From Actinomadura sp. NBRC 104425 (GTDB lineage Bacteria > Actinomycetota > Actinomycetes > Streptosporangiales > Streptosporangiaceae), in assembly GCF_030269545.1 (NCBI RefSeq), contig NZ_BSTN01000024.1, forward strand, positions 1 to 64,000: a DNA stretch of 64,000 nucleotides, read 5' to 3'. Position numbers and translations under genes: made by a program. Position 1 is the stretch's first letter; every line of letters starts with the position of its first letter. Under the pieces are notes generated by a model. The model was not told the DNA's origin. It searched no databases and saw only the letters and a list, made by a program, of their open reading frames with translations. Positions 53,273-61,840 of this stretch are shown here, piece after piece.

Positions 53273-53944
53273 TCAGACGGCCTCACAGCTGTCGGAGAGG
53301 ACCTCCAGCAGCCGCAGCGGGTCGGGCAGCGGGGAACCGTCCGGCGGACGCACCCAGGTCACCTCACGCCCGTACGGGAGCACCGAGGGCGGCGCCACCA
53401 CATAGCTGTCGCGGCAATGCCAGCGCATGCCGGGCGTCTCGGCCACCGTCTCGGGGAAGCAGTCCAGGTGGCACGACCACCACTCGTCCTCGTCCACGGG
53501 CGCGCCGCGGGTGGCCACGAAGAACAGGTACCGGTCGTCGCCCATCGACGCCACGGGGCCGACCGGCAGCCCCTCCTGGGCGATGCGCGACAGGGCCAGC
53601 ACCCCGGCGGCGGCGGGCACGTCGAACACGTCGAAGACCCGGCCGGTCGGCAGGATGATGTTGGCGTCGGGACGTTCGCTCCACCAGCGGTTCAGCACCT
53701 CGACGTCGACGCTGGCCTGCATCGCCCACGTGGCCGCCACCGGGTGCGCCGCCGGGTCGGGACACCCGATACGGTCGCACGAACAGGCCCGGTCGCCGCC
53801 GCCCGGATGCGCACCCGGACTGCAGGGCCACCCCAGCCCCGCGTAGTCGCGCGCCGCCGCCGCCATGTCGCGCTCGCGCTGGCGTTTGCCCGCCTGCCGC
53901 CTACGGGCCTTGCCCCGTCGTTTCCCGCCGGTGACCGCCAGCAT
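53273..53944 (-). CDS. Bifunctional DNA primase/polymerase (prim-pol) domain protein
   Basis: The protein (223 aa) resembles the N-terminal prim-pol domain found in actinobacterial plasmid and phage-derived replication proteins. Seen are AARDYAGLGWPCSPGAHP, a Cys cluster (CSCDRIGCPDPAAHP), WWSERPDANIILPTG, and the metal motif F-D105-VF-D108-VP. SYVVAPPSVLP corresponds to the later active-site strand. There is no helicase or other replication domain and no mobile element nearby, so it is a stand-alone chromosomal copy. The start could also be ATG 53866, dropping a very basic 26-residue N-terminus. Confidence 0.75.
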   Translation of the reverse strand: MLAVTGGKRRGKARRRQAGKRQRERDMAAAARDYAGLGWPCSPGAHPGGGDRACSCDRIGCPDPAAHPVAATWAMQASVDVEVLNRWWSERPDANIILPTGRVFDVFDVPAAAGVLALSRIAQEGLPVGPVASMGDDRYLFFVATRGAPVDEDEWWSCHLDCFPETVAETPGMRWHCRDSYVVAPPSVLPYGREVTWVRPPDGSPLPDPLRLLEVLSDSCEAV

Positions 53945-54157
53945 GATGCCCCCTCACCCAACGCCGTACACGGGCCGTTGCTATCGATGATGCCGCTCAC
54001 GCCGGAAGGCGGAGACAGCAACCCCCCGCAAACGACCCCAATTGACTAGGCAGGCCTCACCTGGCGGGTAGCCGGGCCCGGGAGCACGGGCCCAAGGACG
54101 CCCGCGCCCCTGGGCTCTCTTGGGCCCAGTGCACGGCGCGCCCGAGGGCGCCGGGGC

Positions 54158-55147
54158 TCAGCGGTGGCGCAGGCGGCGGGCCACCTCGGTCGCCCAGTAG
54201 GTGAGGATGATGTCGGCGCCGGCCCGGCGGATCGACACCAGCGACTCGTCGATGGTGCGCTCGCGGTCCAGCCAGCCCTTCTCCGCGGCCGCCTCGATCA
54301 TCGCGTACTCGCCGCTGACCTGGTAGGCGGCCACCGGCACCTGCACCGCGTCGCGCACGCGACGCACGATGTCCAGGTAGGGGCCGGCGGGCTTGACCAT
54401 CACCATGTCGGCGCCCTCCTCCAAGTCCAGCAGCACCTCGCGCAGCGCCTCCTCGGCGTTGGCCGGGTCCTGCTGGTGGGACGAGCGGTCGCCGAACTGC
54501 GGCGCGCACTCGGCGGCGTCGCGGAACGGGCCGTAGTACGCCGAGGCGTACTTGGCCGAGTACGCCATGATCGCCACGTCCCGGTAGCCCGCGGCGTCCA
54601 GCGCCGAGCGGATCGCGCCGACCTGGCCGTCCATCATGCCGGACGGCGCCACCACCGCGGCCCCGGCGTCGGCCTGCGCCACCGCGATGGAGGCGTACCG
54701 CTCCAGGGTGGCGTCGTTGTCGATCTCACCGCCGGGGGTGAGCAGGCCGCAGTGCCCGTGGTCGGTGTACTCGTCCAGGCACAGGTCGGTCATGACGACC
54801 ACGGCGTCGCCCAGGTCGGAGGTCAGGTCGCGCAGCGCCAGCTGGACGATTCCGGCCGGGTCGTCGGCGGCCGAGCCGGTGCCGTCCTTGACCGCGGGGA
54901 TACCGAAAAGGATCAGCCCGCCGACGCCGGCCTCGGCCGCCTCGTGCGCGGCCTTGCGCAGGCTGTCGCGGGTGTGCTGGACGACGCCGGGCATGGACGG
55001 CACCGGCTGCGGCTCGGACACGCCCTCCTTGACGAACATCGGCAGCACCAGGTCCGCCGGGGCGAGCCGGTGCTCGGCCACCAGGCGGCGCAGCGCGGGG
55101 GTGCGGCGCAGCCGCCGGGGCCTGGCGACGGGGAACTGTGCGGACAT
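54158..55147 (-). CDS. hemB: Delta-aminolevulinic acid dehydratase (porphobilinogen synthase)
   Basis: The protein (329 aa) condenses two 5-aminolevulinate to porphobilinogen. Motifs are RRLRRTPALRRLV, LVLPMFVKEG, the metal region DLCLDEYTDHGHCG, the first Schiff-base Lys in AYSAKYASAYYGPFRDA, and the second in DMVMVKPAGPYLDI. It is the last gene of the rex-hem group, 63 bp after hemD. Confidence 0.97.
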   Translation of the reverse strand: MSAQFPVARPRRLRRTPALRRLVAEHRLAPADLVLPMFVKEGVSEPQPVPSMPGVVQHTRDSLRKAAHEAAEAGVGGLILFGIPAVKDGTGSAADDPAGIVQLALRDLTSDLGDAVVVMTDLCLDEYTDHGHCGLLTPGGEIDNDATLERYASIAVAQADAGAAVVAPSGMMDGQVGAIRSALDAAGYRDVAIMAYSAKYASAYYGPFRDAAECAPQFGDRSSHQQDPANAEEALREVLLDLEEGADMVMVKPAGPYLDIVRRVRDAVQVPVAAYQVSGEYAMIEAAAEKGWLDRERTIDESLVSIRRAGADIILTYWATEVARRLRHR

Positions 55148-55210
55148 CTTCTCCTCCAGGGCCGCGGGACGGCGTCCGGCGGCCCGGGCTCGACGGGTGG
55201 GCCGGGGCGG

Positions 55211-56884
55211 CTACCTGCGGCGGCGCGCACCCCGGCGCATCTGGCTCGGCTTGCGCAGCGGCGCGCCCGACTCGATCTGGGCCGCCCTGCGGTTGGCACC
55301 GTACTCGGCCAGCGCCTCGGCCAGGGCCGAGACCGACGGCTTGGGCGCCATCACGTCCACGCGCAGCCCGTACTCCTCGGCGGTGCGGGCGGTCTGCGGG
55401 CCGATGCAGGCGATCACCGTGACGTTGTGCGGCTTGCCCGCGATGCCGATCAGGTTCTTCACCGTGGACGAGGAGGTGAACAGCACCGCGTCGAACCCGC
55501 CGCCCTTGATCGCCTCGCGGATCGGGGCGGGCGGCGGCGCGGCCCGCACGGTGCGGTAGGCGGTGACGTCCTCGCACTCCCAGCCCAGCTCGGTCAGCCC
55601 GGCGATCAGCGTGTCGGTGGCGATGTCGGCGCGCGGCAGCAGCACCCGGTTGATCGGGTCCAGGTCCTCGTCGTAGGGCGGCCACACCTTGACCAGGCCC
55701 TCGCTGGACTGCTGCCCGGCCGGCACCAGGTCGGGCTGCACGCCGAACTCCACCAGCGCCTTGGCGGTCTGCTCGCCGACGGCGGCGACCTTCAGCCCGG
55801 CGAACGCGCGGGCGTCCAGCCCGTAGGCGGCGAACTTCTCGCGGATGGCCCGCACGGCGTTGGTGGAGGTGAACACCACCCACTCGTAGCGGCCGGTGAC
55901 CAGGCCCTTGACGGCCCGCTCCATCTGCTGCGGGGTGCGCGGCGGCTCCACCGAGATCGTGGGGACCTCCTCGGGCACCGCGCCGTACTCGCGCAGCTGC
56001 TCCGACAGCGAGGCGGCCTGTTCCTTGGTGCGCGGCACCAGCACCCGCCAGCCGAACAGCGGCTTGGTCTCGAACCACGACAGGGTGTCGCGGCGGCGCA
56101 CCACGTCCCCCACGATGATCATCGCGGGGGACTCCATGCCCTTGGTGTCGGCGGCCAGCCGCTGCAGGGTGGACACCACGGTCTCCTGCTCGGTGGTGGT
56201 GCCCAGGCTGGTCATCGCGGCGGGCGTGGTGTCGGGGCGGCCGACCGCCATCAGCCCCTTGGCGACCTCGCCGACGGCGCCCTCGGCGCCGAGGATCACG
56301 AGCGTGACGTCGGGTGCGGCGAACCGCTCCCAGTCGACGCCGCCGCCCGAGGCGTCGACGATCCGCACCTCGCGGTGGTCGGGGTCGGTCAGCGGGATGC
56401 CCGCGTAGCCGGGCACGCCGGTCACGGCCGACACCCCTGGGACGATCTCGAACGCGACGCCCGCCTCGGCCAGCGCGTCGCCCTCGGCGGCCAGGTTGCA
56501 GCCCAGCCCGGGGTCGCCGTGGAACAGCCGGACCACGTAGGCGCCCTCGCGGGCGGCGCGCACCGCGGCCTCGACGGGGTCGGTCTCGGCGGTGTCGGCG
56601 ACCTCCACGTCCGGGCGGCAGTGCGCGAGGATCTCCGCCGGGCAGTGGGCCCGGTTGACGACGACCAGGTCGGCGCGCTCCAGCGCGGCGACGGCGCGCA
56701 GCGTCAGCAGGCCCGGGTCGCCCGGGCCCATGCCGACCAGCGCGACGCGGCCGGGGTCGGCCGTCTTGTCCTCGGCCCGCTCGCCGGTCCGCTCGCCGGT
56801 CTTGCCGGCGGCATCGCTCTTACCGGCCGGGTCGGCGCCGGCCGGAACGGTCGCGGTGACCGCGGTCTGCTCATCGGGGTTCAA
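55211..56884 (-). CDS. hemD: Uroporphyrinogen-III methyltransferase / synthase fusion (CobA-HemD)
   Basis: The protein (557 aa) has two enzymes in one chain. Residues about 45-290 are the SAM-dependent uroporphyrinogen-III methyltransferase (VALVGMGPGDPGLLTLRAV, DLVVVNRAHCP, GDPGLGCNLAAEG, GVSAVTGVPGYAGIPLT). The C-terminal 250 residues are uroporphyrinogen-III synthase (WRVLVPRTKEQAASLSEQL, VFTSTNAVRAIREKFA, FTSSSTVKNL). It closes the tetrapyrrole ring and can divert it toward siroheme/B12. The start is TTG 56884 within the end of hemC (14-bp overlap), the only start codon near the upstream end of the frame. Such fusions are common in actinobacteria. Confidence 0.94.
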   Translation of the reverse strand: MNPDEQTAVTATVPAGADPAGKSDAAGKTGERTGERAEDKTADPGRVALVGMGPGDPGLLTLRAVAALERADLVVVNRAHCPAEILAHCRPDVEVADTAETDPVEAAVRAAREGAYVVRLFHGDPGLGCNLAAEGDALAEAGVAFEIVPGVSAVTGVPGYAGIPLTDPDHREVRIVDASGGGVDWERFAAPDVTLVILGAEGAVGEVAKGLMAVGRPDTTPAAMTSLGTTTEQETVVSTLQRLAADTKGMESPAMIIVGDVVRRRDTLSWFETKPLFGWRVLVPRTKEQAASLSEQLREYGAVPEEVPTISVEPPRTPQQMERAVKGLVTGRYEWVVFTSTNAVRAIREKFAAYGLDARAFAGLKVAAVGEQTAKALVEFGVQPDLVPAGQQSSEGLVKVWPPYDEDLDPINRVLLPRADIATDTLIAGLTELGWECEDVTAYRTVRAAPPPAPIREAIKGGGFDAVLFTSSSTVKNLIGIAGKPHNVTVIACIGPQTARTAEEYGLRVDVMAPKPSVSALAEALAEYGANRRAAQIESGAPLRKPSQMRRGARRRR

Positions 56885-57797
56885 TGTCGCGTTCCCCCAT
56901 CACCTGGTCGGCTCCCCGGTCGAGCAGCCGGGCGGCGAGCTCGCGTCCCAGCTCCTCGGCCCGCTCGGGGGAGCCGCTTGCGGACAGCCGGATCTGGCGG
57001 CTGCCGTCGTGCGCCACGACGGATGCGGTCAGATGCAGCTTTTGTTCTACTTCGGCAGCGTATGCTCCCACAGGTGCCGAACATCCCGCTTCCAGCACGG
57101 CGAGCACCGCGCGTTCGGCCGTGACCGCCCTCCGTGTCGCCGGGTCGTCGACCGCCGCCAGCAGCTCGCGCAGATCCTCCCGGTCGGCCCGGCACTCCAC
57201 GGCCAGCGCGCCCTGCCCGGGGGCGGGCAGCATCGCGTCGGGCTCGAACACCTCGGCCACCTCGTCCAGGCGGCCGATCCGCCGCAGCCCGGCGTAGGCG
57301 AGCACCACCGCGTCCAGCTCCCCGGAGCTGACCTTCCGCAGCCGGGTGTCGGCGTTGCCGCGGATCGGGACGATGTCCAGATCGGGGCGCAGCGCCCGCA
57401 GCTGCGCCACCCGGCGCGGCGAGCCGGTGCCGACCCGGGCGCCGCGCGGCAGGTCGGCCAGCTTGGCGGGACCGCACAGGGCGTCGCGGGGGTCGTCGCG
57501 GCGCGGTATGGCGGCCAGCGCGATCCCCTCCGCCGGCGCGGTCGGCAGGTCCTTCAGCGAGTGCACCGCGAAGTCCACCTCGCCGGCCAGCAGCCGGTCG
57601 CGCAGGGCGTTGACGAACACCCCGGTTCCGCCGATCTGCGCGAGCAGCGCCCTGGACACATCACCCTCGGTGGTTACCCCCACCAGCTCGACAGCATGCC
57701 CCGTACGCTGGGACAACGCATCGCCGACGAGTCCGGACTGGGTCATGGCCATCAGGCTGCGACGCGTTCCCAGGCGCAGCGGCGCTCGCTCGTTCAC
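56871..57797 (-). CDS. hemC: Hydroxymethylbilane synthase (porphobilinogen deaminase)
   Basis: The protein (308 aa) polymerises four porphobilinogens. Motifs are LGTRRSLMAMTQSGLV, VHSLKDLPTAPAEGI, RVGTGSPRRVAQLRALRP, GNADTRLRKV, and the cofactor Cys in LEAGCSAPVGAYA. GTG 57797 overlaps the hemA stop by 4 bases. Confidence 0.97.
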   Translation of the reverse strand: MNERAPLRLGTRRSLMAMTQSGLVGDALSQRTGHAVELVGVTTEGDVSRALLAQIGGTGVFVNALRDRLLAGEVDFAVHSLKDLPTAPAEGIALAAIPRRDDPRDALCGPAKLADLPRGARVGTGSPRRVAQLRALRPDLDIVPIRGNADTRLRKVSSGELDAVVLAYAGLRRIGRLDEVAEVFEPDAMLPAPGQGALAVECRADREDLRELLAAVDDPATRRAVTAERAVLAVLEAGCSAPVGAYAAEVEQKLHLTASVVAHDGSRQIRLSASGSPERAEELGRELAARLLDRGADQVMGERDIEPR

Positions 57798-59113
57798 GAC
57801 TCGGTTCCTTCGGTGATGTCGGCGCGCGTGACCGCCTCCGGCGCCTTGGGGTCGAGGTCGAACAGCCGGCGGAGCGCCTCGGCGTAGGTGTCCCCGCCCG
57901 GCGCCGAGGCCAGTTCCTTGACCCGCACGGTCGGGGCGTGCAGCAGCTTGTCCACGACCCGGCGCACCGTGTGGGCGATCTCACGGCGGGCACGCTCGTC
58001 CAGGTCGGGCAGGCGGCCGCAGAGCCGGGCCAGCTCGGCGTCGACCACCTCGGCGGCCTTGCTGCGCAGCGCCACCACGGTGGGCGCCACGGCGGCGGCG
58101 CGGGCGGCGCCGAGGAAGGCGGCCACCTCGTCGGCGACGATGCGGCGCACCGCCTCGATCGCCTCCGGCCCGACCGCGTCGGCGGCCTCCTGCGCGGTGC
58201 GCAGGTCGTCCAGCCCGGCCAGGGCCGCATCGGGCAGCGCCCGCACGGCGGCCGGGTCGATGTCGTGCGGCAGCGCCAGGTCGAGGAAGAAGCGGCGCCG
58301 CCCGTCGCCGGCCAGGCCCTGCAGCTGGTCGGCGGTCAGCACCAGCCCGGTGGCGCCGGTGCAGGACACCACCAGGTCGGCCTCGGCCAGCGCCTCCTCC
58401 AGCCGGGACAGCTCCACCGCGCGGGCGGGCACCTGCGCCGACTCGGCCAGCCGGACGGCCCGCTCGTAGGTGCGGTTGGCCACGATGATCTCGCGGGCGC
58501 CGACCCGGGCCAGCGTCGCCACGGCCAACCCGCTCATCGAGCCGGCCCCGACGACCAGGGCGCGGACGGCGTCCAGCGGCCCCAGGTGCGCGGACGCGAC
58601 CTCCAGGCCCACGCTGACCAGCGACGCGCCGACCTTGTCGATGCCCGTCTCGTGGTGCGCGCGCTTGCCCACGCGCAGCGCCCGCTGCAGCACGTCGTGC
58701 AGGGTGCGGCCGATGGTGCCCTCGTCCTGGGCGAGCCGGAACGCCTGGCGCAGCTGCCCGAGGATCTGCCCCTCGCCCACGACCATGGACTCAAGGCCGC
58801 ACGCCACCGAGAAGACGTGCTGGATCGCGCGGTCCTCGTAGTGGACGTACAGGTGCCGCGACAGGTCGTCCAGCGGCACCCCCGAGTGCAGCGACAGCAG
58901 CTCGGAGATGCGCGACACCCCGCCGTGGAACTTGTCGACCACGGCGTAGACCTCGACCCGGTTGCAGGTCGATACGATCACGGCCTCCGCCACATGCGGG
59001 GAGTCGCCCGTCTCGTGCAGCAGCTTGACCAGGTCGTCACCGGACACCGACACGCGCTCCAGCAGCGGTACCGGCGCGCTGCGGTGACTCAGCCCGACCA
59101 CCAGCACGCTCAT
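57794..59113 (-). CDS. hemA: Glutamyl-tRNA reductase
   Basis: The protein (439 aa) reduces glutamyl-tRNA to glutamate-1-semialdehyde, the first step of tetrapyrrole synthesis. The catalytic Cys is in VSTCNRVEVYAV. GQILGQLRQAFRLAQ, LVVGAGSMSGLAVATLAR (NADPH) and a C-terminal dimerisation helix are present. ATG 59113 follows AAAGGGTGGA and gives MSVLVVGLSHRSAPV, the classical start. It lies 34 bp after rex, as in Streptomyces rex-hemACD. Confidence 0.97.
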   Translation of the reverse strand: MSVLVVGLSHRSAPVPLLERVSVSGDDLVKLLHETGDSPHVAEAVIVSTCNRVEVYAVVDKFHGGVSRISELLSLHSGVPLDDLSRHLYVHYEDRAIQHVFSVACGLESMVVGEGQILGQLRQAFRLAQDEGTIGRTLHDVLQRALRVGKRAHHETGIDKVGASLVSVGLEVASAHLGPLDAVRALVVGAGSMSGLAVATLARVGAREIIVANRTYERAVRLAESAQVPARAVELSRLEEALAEADLVVSCTGATGLVLTADQLQGLAGDGRRRFFLDLALPHDIDPAAVRALPDAALAGLDDLRTAQEAADAVGPEAIEAVRRIVADEVAAFLGAARAAAVAPTVVALRSKAAEVVDAELARLCGRLPDLDERARREIAHTVRRVVDKLLHAPTVRVKELASAPGGDTYAEALRRLFDLDPKAPEAVTRADITEGTES

Positions 59114-59147
59114 CGGCACTCCACCCTTTCGCGGACCCTCGGCACTG

Positions 59148-59888
59148 TCATAGCTCAACCGCCTCTACGTACTGGGCGGTCTCCGACGGTCGATCGCCAT
59201 CGCCCGCCGCCTCGTAACCGCCCGGCCCACCGGCCTTGCGCTGCTCGTGGAATGCCAAAATCTGCAGCTCGATCGACAGGTCGACCTTGCGCACGTCGAC
59301 CCCGTCGGGCACCGACAGCACCACGGGGGCGAAGTTGAGGACGCTCGTCACCCCGGCCGCGACCACCCGGTCGCACACGCTCTGGGCGGCGGCCGCCGGC
59401 GTGGCGATCACGGCGATGGACACGCCGCGCTCGGCGATCACGTCCTCCAGCCGGTCGATGTGCTCCACGGGCATCCCGGCGATCTCCTGCCCGACGATGG
59501 CCTCGTCGGCGTCCAGCAGACCCGCGACACGGAACCCGCGGGAGGCGAACCCGCCATAACCGGCCAGCGCACGCCCCAGGTTACCCACGCCTATGATGGC
59601 CACGACCCAGTCCTGGGTGAGGCCCAGCTCACGGGAGATCTGGTAGACGAGGTACTCCACCTCGTAGCCCACCCCGCGGGTGCCGTACGACCCCAGATGC
59701 GACAGGTCCTTGCGCAGCTTGGCGGAGTTCACCCCCGCCGCCGCCGCGAGCTCCTCGGACGAGACGGTGGACACTCCGCGCTCCTGCAGGGCGTGCAGGG
59801 CCCGCAGGTAGACCGGCAGGCGTGCCACGGTGGCCTCTGGGATGCCGCGGTCGGCGCGGTCGCGGTTGCGAGTCTGTCGTGATGTCAC
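59148..59888 (-). CDS. rex: Redox-sensing transcriptional repressor Rex
   Basis: The protein (246 aa) senses the NADH/NAD ratio and leaves DNA when NADH is high. The N-terminal winged helix (ARLPVYLRALHALQERG, LAAAAGVNSAKLRKDLSHLG) is followed by the Rossmann domain with VVAIIGVGNLGRALAGYGGF and a domain-swapped C-terminal helix. GTG 59888 is chosen because homology begins at GIPEATVARLPVYL and upstream codons lie over a Rex-like operator. It heads the rex-hemA-hemC-hemD-hemB operon. Operators in this window suggest it controls itself and the menJ-nuo genes. Confidence 0.95.
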   Translation of the reverse strand: MTSRQTRNRDRADRGIPEATVARLPVYLRALHALQERGVSTVSSEELAAAAGVNSAKLRKDLSHLGSYGTRGVGYEVEYLVYQISRELGLTQDWVVAIIGVGNLGRALAGYGGFASRGFRVAGLLDADEAIVGQEIAGMPVEHIDRLEDVIAERGVSIAVIATPAAAAQSVCDRVVAAGVTSVLNFAPVVLSVPDGVDVRKVDLSIELQILAFHEQRKAGGPGGYEAAGDGDRPSETAQYVEAVEL

Positions 59889-59954
59889 GGCCTGCTCTTC
59901 GGGGGCTCGACTCTGCGGGTGGGGCCGCTGGCCCCTGCCCCCCAGGTTAAGCCT

Positions 59955-59972
59955 TTGTGAATACATGCACGA
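59955..59972. promoter_or_regulatory. Rex operator-like site upstream of rex
   Basis: TTGTGAA-TACA-TGCACGA has a perfect left half and a right half matching 5 of 7 consensus bases (TTCACAA). It lies 67 bp before the chosen rex start, where an autoregulatory site is known in Streptomyces coelicolor (recalled). This supports feedback control of the heme operon. Confidence 0.65.
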
Positions 59973-60120
59973 AGTCACCCCCCGGCCGAGCGTTCTACGG
60001 CACCTCTCCGCGAAGTGCCGCAAACCCCCTTTAACGTGGGGCGTTCCTCATGAGGCCGGACGAAACGCTGTGACCGATCAGACGTCGTCGTCGATCATCG
60101 AACAACGGCCTACAACGCCG

Positions 60121-60372
60121 TCAGCGGCCGCGCAATTCCTCGATCGCCGCGCGCAGCCGGTTCTCGTCCACCCGCCAGAAATCGTGCTGCACCCCGTTGA
60201 TCAACGTGACCGGGATCTGTTCCCAGTACAGCCGGGTGTCCTCCTCGGACCGGGTGATGTCGCGCTCCTCCCAGCGCACCCCGGTATCGGCGGCGACCCG
60301 CTCGATCACCGCGCGGGCGTCGTCGCACAGATGGCAGCCCGGCTTGCCGAGCAGAGTGATCACGATGTCCAT
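60121..60372 (-). CDS. Glutaredoxin-like protein
   Basis: The protein (83 aa) has a thioredoxin fold: MDIVITLLGKPGCHLCDDAR with a CxxC site (CHLC), WEERDIT, the cis-Pro region in QIPVTLINGV, and a final helix LRAAIEEL. It is of the short glutaredoxin family (DUF836-like) that stands beside rex in streptomycetes. It lies upstream of rex on the same strand, separated by the Rex-like site, and 16 bp after the next membrane protein gene. Confidence 0.85.
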   Translation of the reverse strand: MDIVITLLGKPGCHLCDDARAVIERVAADTGVRWEERDITRSEEDTRLYWEQIPVTLINGVQHDFWRVDENRLRAAIEELRGR

Positions 60373-60388
60373 GGGCCTGGGTACGGGG

Positions 60389-61705
60389 TCAGGGGAAGTC
60401 GGGCACGCCGTGCGCGGACGGCGGTCTGGACTGGGGCAGCGGCGGCAGCTTGGCGCTGCCGAGCCGTACCTCGATCACGTTGGTGGCCAGCACGTGGGTG
60501 CGCGACTCGGCCATGAAGCGCCGCAGGTGCGGCTGGCCGCGGTGCGCCGCGAACGCCGCTTCGTCGCGGAACAGCTGGTAGAAGATGCGCTGGGTGGGGG
60601 CGCCCACCACCTGGTGGCAGGCGAAGATCACGGTGTCCGGCTCGGCGGCGATGGCCGCCTGCACCAGCTCGTCGGCCAGCCGGTCGAACGCCTCCTCGCG
60701 CCCGTCCAGCAGCGTGTAGACGGTGATCTGGCCGCACGCCGTCGACGCCTCCCGGCCGGAAGCGGCCCCGGCGGCTCCGGCGGCCGCGGCGGCCACCGCG
60801 TCGTCCACGGTGGACGACGGGGAGGGCTGCTCGGGGAAGCGGACCTCCTCGACCTGCTGCTCGGGGAAGCGCAGCTCTCCGCGCTTGCCCGCGGGCGGCG
60901 CGGCCCCCGCGGCCGGGGCCTGCTCGGCCGCCGCCGCGCTGTACGGCTGGTCGGCGTAGCCGCGGTCGCCGTAGCCCTCCTCGTCGTAGCCCTCGTCGTC
61001 GTAGCCGGTGGCGGGCTCCTCGCCGTCGTAGGCCTCGTCGTCGGCGTAGACGGGGATGGTGCGCGTCGCGCCGTACCAGACCAGCCCGGCGGCGGCGCCC
61101 AGGGCGAGGACGGCCAGCGGGGCGGGCAGCAGCCCGCGGCTGCCGCTGACGACCAGCACCCCGGCCAGGGCCACCAGCGCGACCGGGATCAGCAGCTCGC
61201 CCGCCTCGCGGTCCTGCTTGCTCGCCAGGACGGCGGTGAAGGCCGCGCACGCCACCAGCGCGACGACCGCCACCACGTGCGCGCCGTCCACCAGCAGCAG
61301 CGGGATCGCATCGTAGGTGTCGCGGGGCTTGGGCAGCGCCTTGCTGAACGAGCCGCGCAGCGGGTCGACCAGCAGGATGACGGTGGCCACCACCGAGTAC
61401 GACACCGCGAACAGCCAGGCCGCGAACCGCACCTGGACCACGCGGGCGATCAACTCGATCATGCCCAGCGCCAACCAGACCGGCGCCAGCAGCGCCGCGC
61501 CGAGCTCGCTCACCCGGAACAGCGGACCGGCCCAGCCGAGCAGGAAGCCGATCGCCATGGCGGCCAGCGCCAGGCTCAGCCCGACCATGGTCACCGACCA
61601 TGCGATCAGGTACAGCGACCGGTCCTTGGAGGCGCGCGAGATCAGCAACCCGGTGGCCACTAAGGCACCCAGGGTCGCCGGCAGCGCGAGAAGAGCATCC
61701 ACCAT
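60389..61705 (-). CDS. Multi-helix membrane protein fused to a C-terminal ABM (quinol-monooxygenase-like) domain
   Basis: The protein (438 aa) has about seven membrane helices in residues 1-220. A Tyr/Asp/Glu/Gly-rich cytoplasmic linker follows, with repeats like GYDDEGYDEEGYGDRGY, then a Pro/Ala-rich spacer. Residues about 335-425 form an antibiotic-biosynthesis-monooxygenase (ABM) fold: ITVYTLLDGREEAFDRLA, VIFACHQVVG, RIFYQLFRDEAAFAAH, HLRRFMAESR. ATG 61705 gives MVDALLALPATLGALVA. The frame upstream is antisense to bldN. ABM domains normally stand alone. Function is unknown. It is divergent from bldN. Confidence 0.78.
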   Translation of the reverse strand: MVDALLALPATLGALVATGLLISRASKDRSLYLIAWSVTMVGLSLALAAMAIGFLLGWAGPLFRVSELGAALLAPVWLALGMIELIARVVQVRFAAWLFAVSYSVVATVILLVDPLRGSFSKALPKPRDTYDAIPLLLVDGAHVVAVVALVACAAFTAVLASKQDREAGELLIPVALVALAGVLVVSGSRGLLPAPLAVLALGAAAGLVWYGATRTIPVYADDEAYDGEEPATGYDDEGYDEEGYGDRGYADQPYSAAAAEQAPAAGAAPPAGKRGELRFPEQQVEEVRFPEQPSPSSTVDDAVAAAAAGAAGAASGREASTACGQITVYTLLDGREEAFDRLADELVQAAIAAEPDTVIFACHQVVGAPTQRIFYQLFRDEAAFAAHRGQPHLRRFMAESRTHVLATNVIEVRLGSAKLPPLPQSRPPSAHGVPDFP

Positions 61706-61840
61706 CGCGCCCCATGGTGCCCGATGCGGAGCGATGAAGGGTAACCGCTCCCCGGCCGGGCGCACCATTGCCTGTCGTACGGCTCGCTCTCTACAGTGGC
61801 TTTCCACGCCGGAGGTCGCGTACGCCCCGAGGAGAACTGC

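Noticed and set aside
54164..57124. A 986-aa plus-strand open frame over hemB-hemD
   Set aside because: It is antisense to three well-conserved heme genes and has shadow-frame composition.
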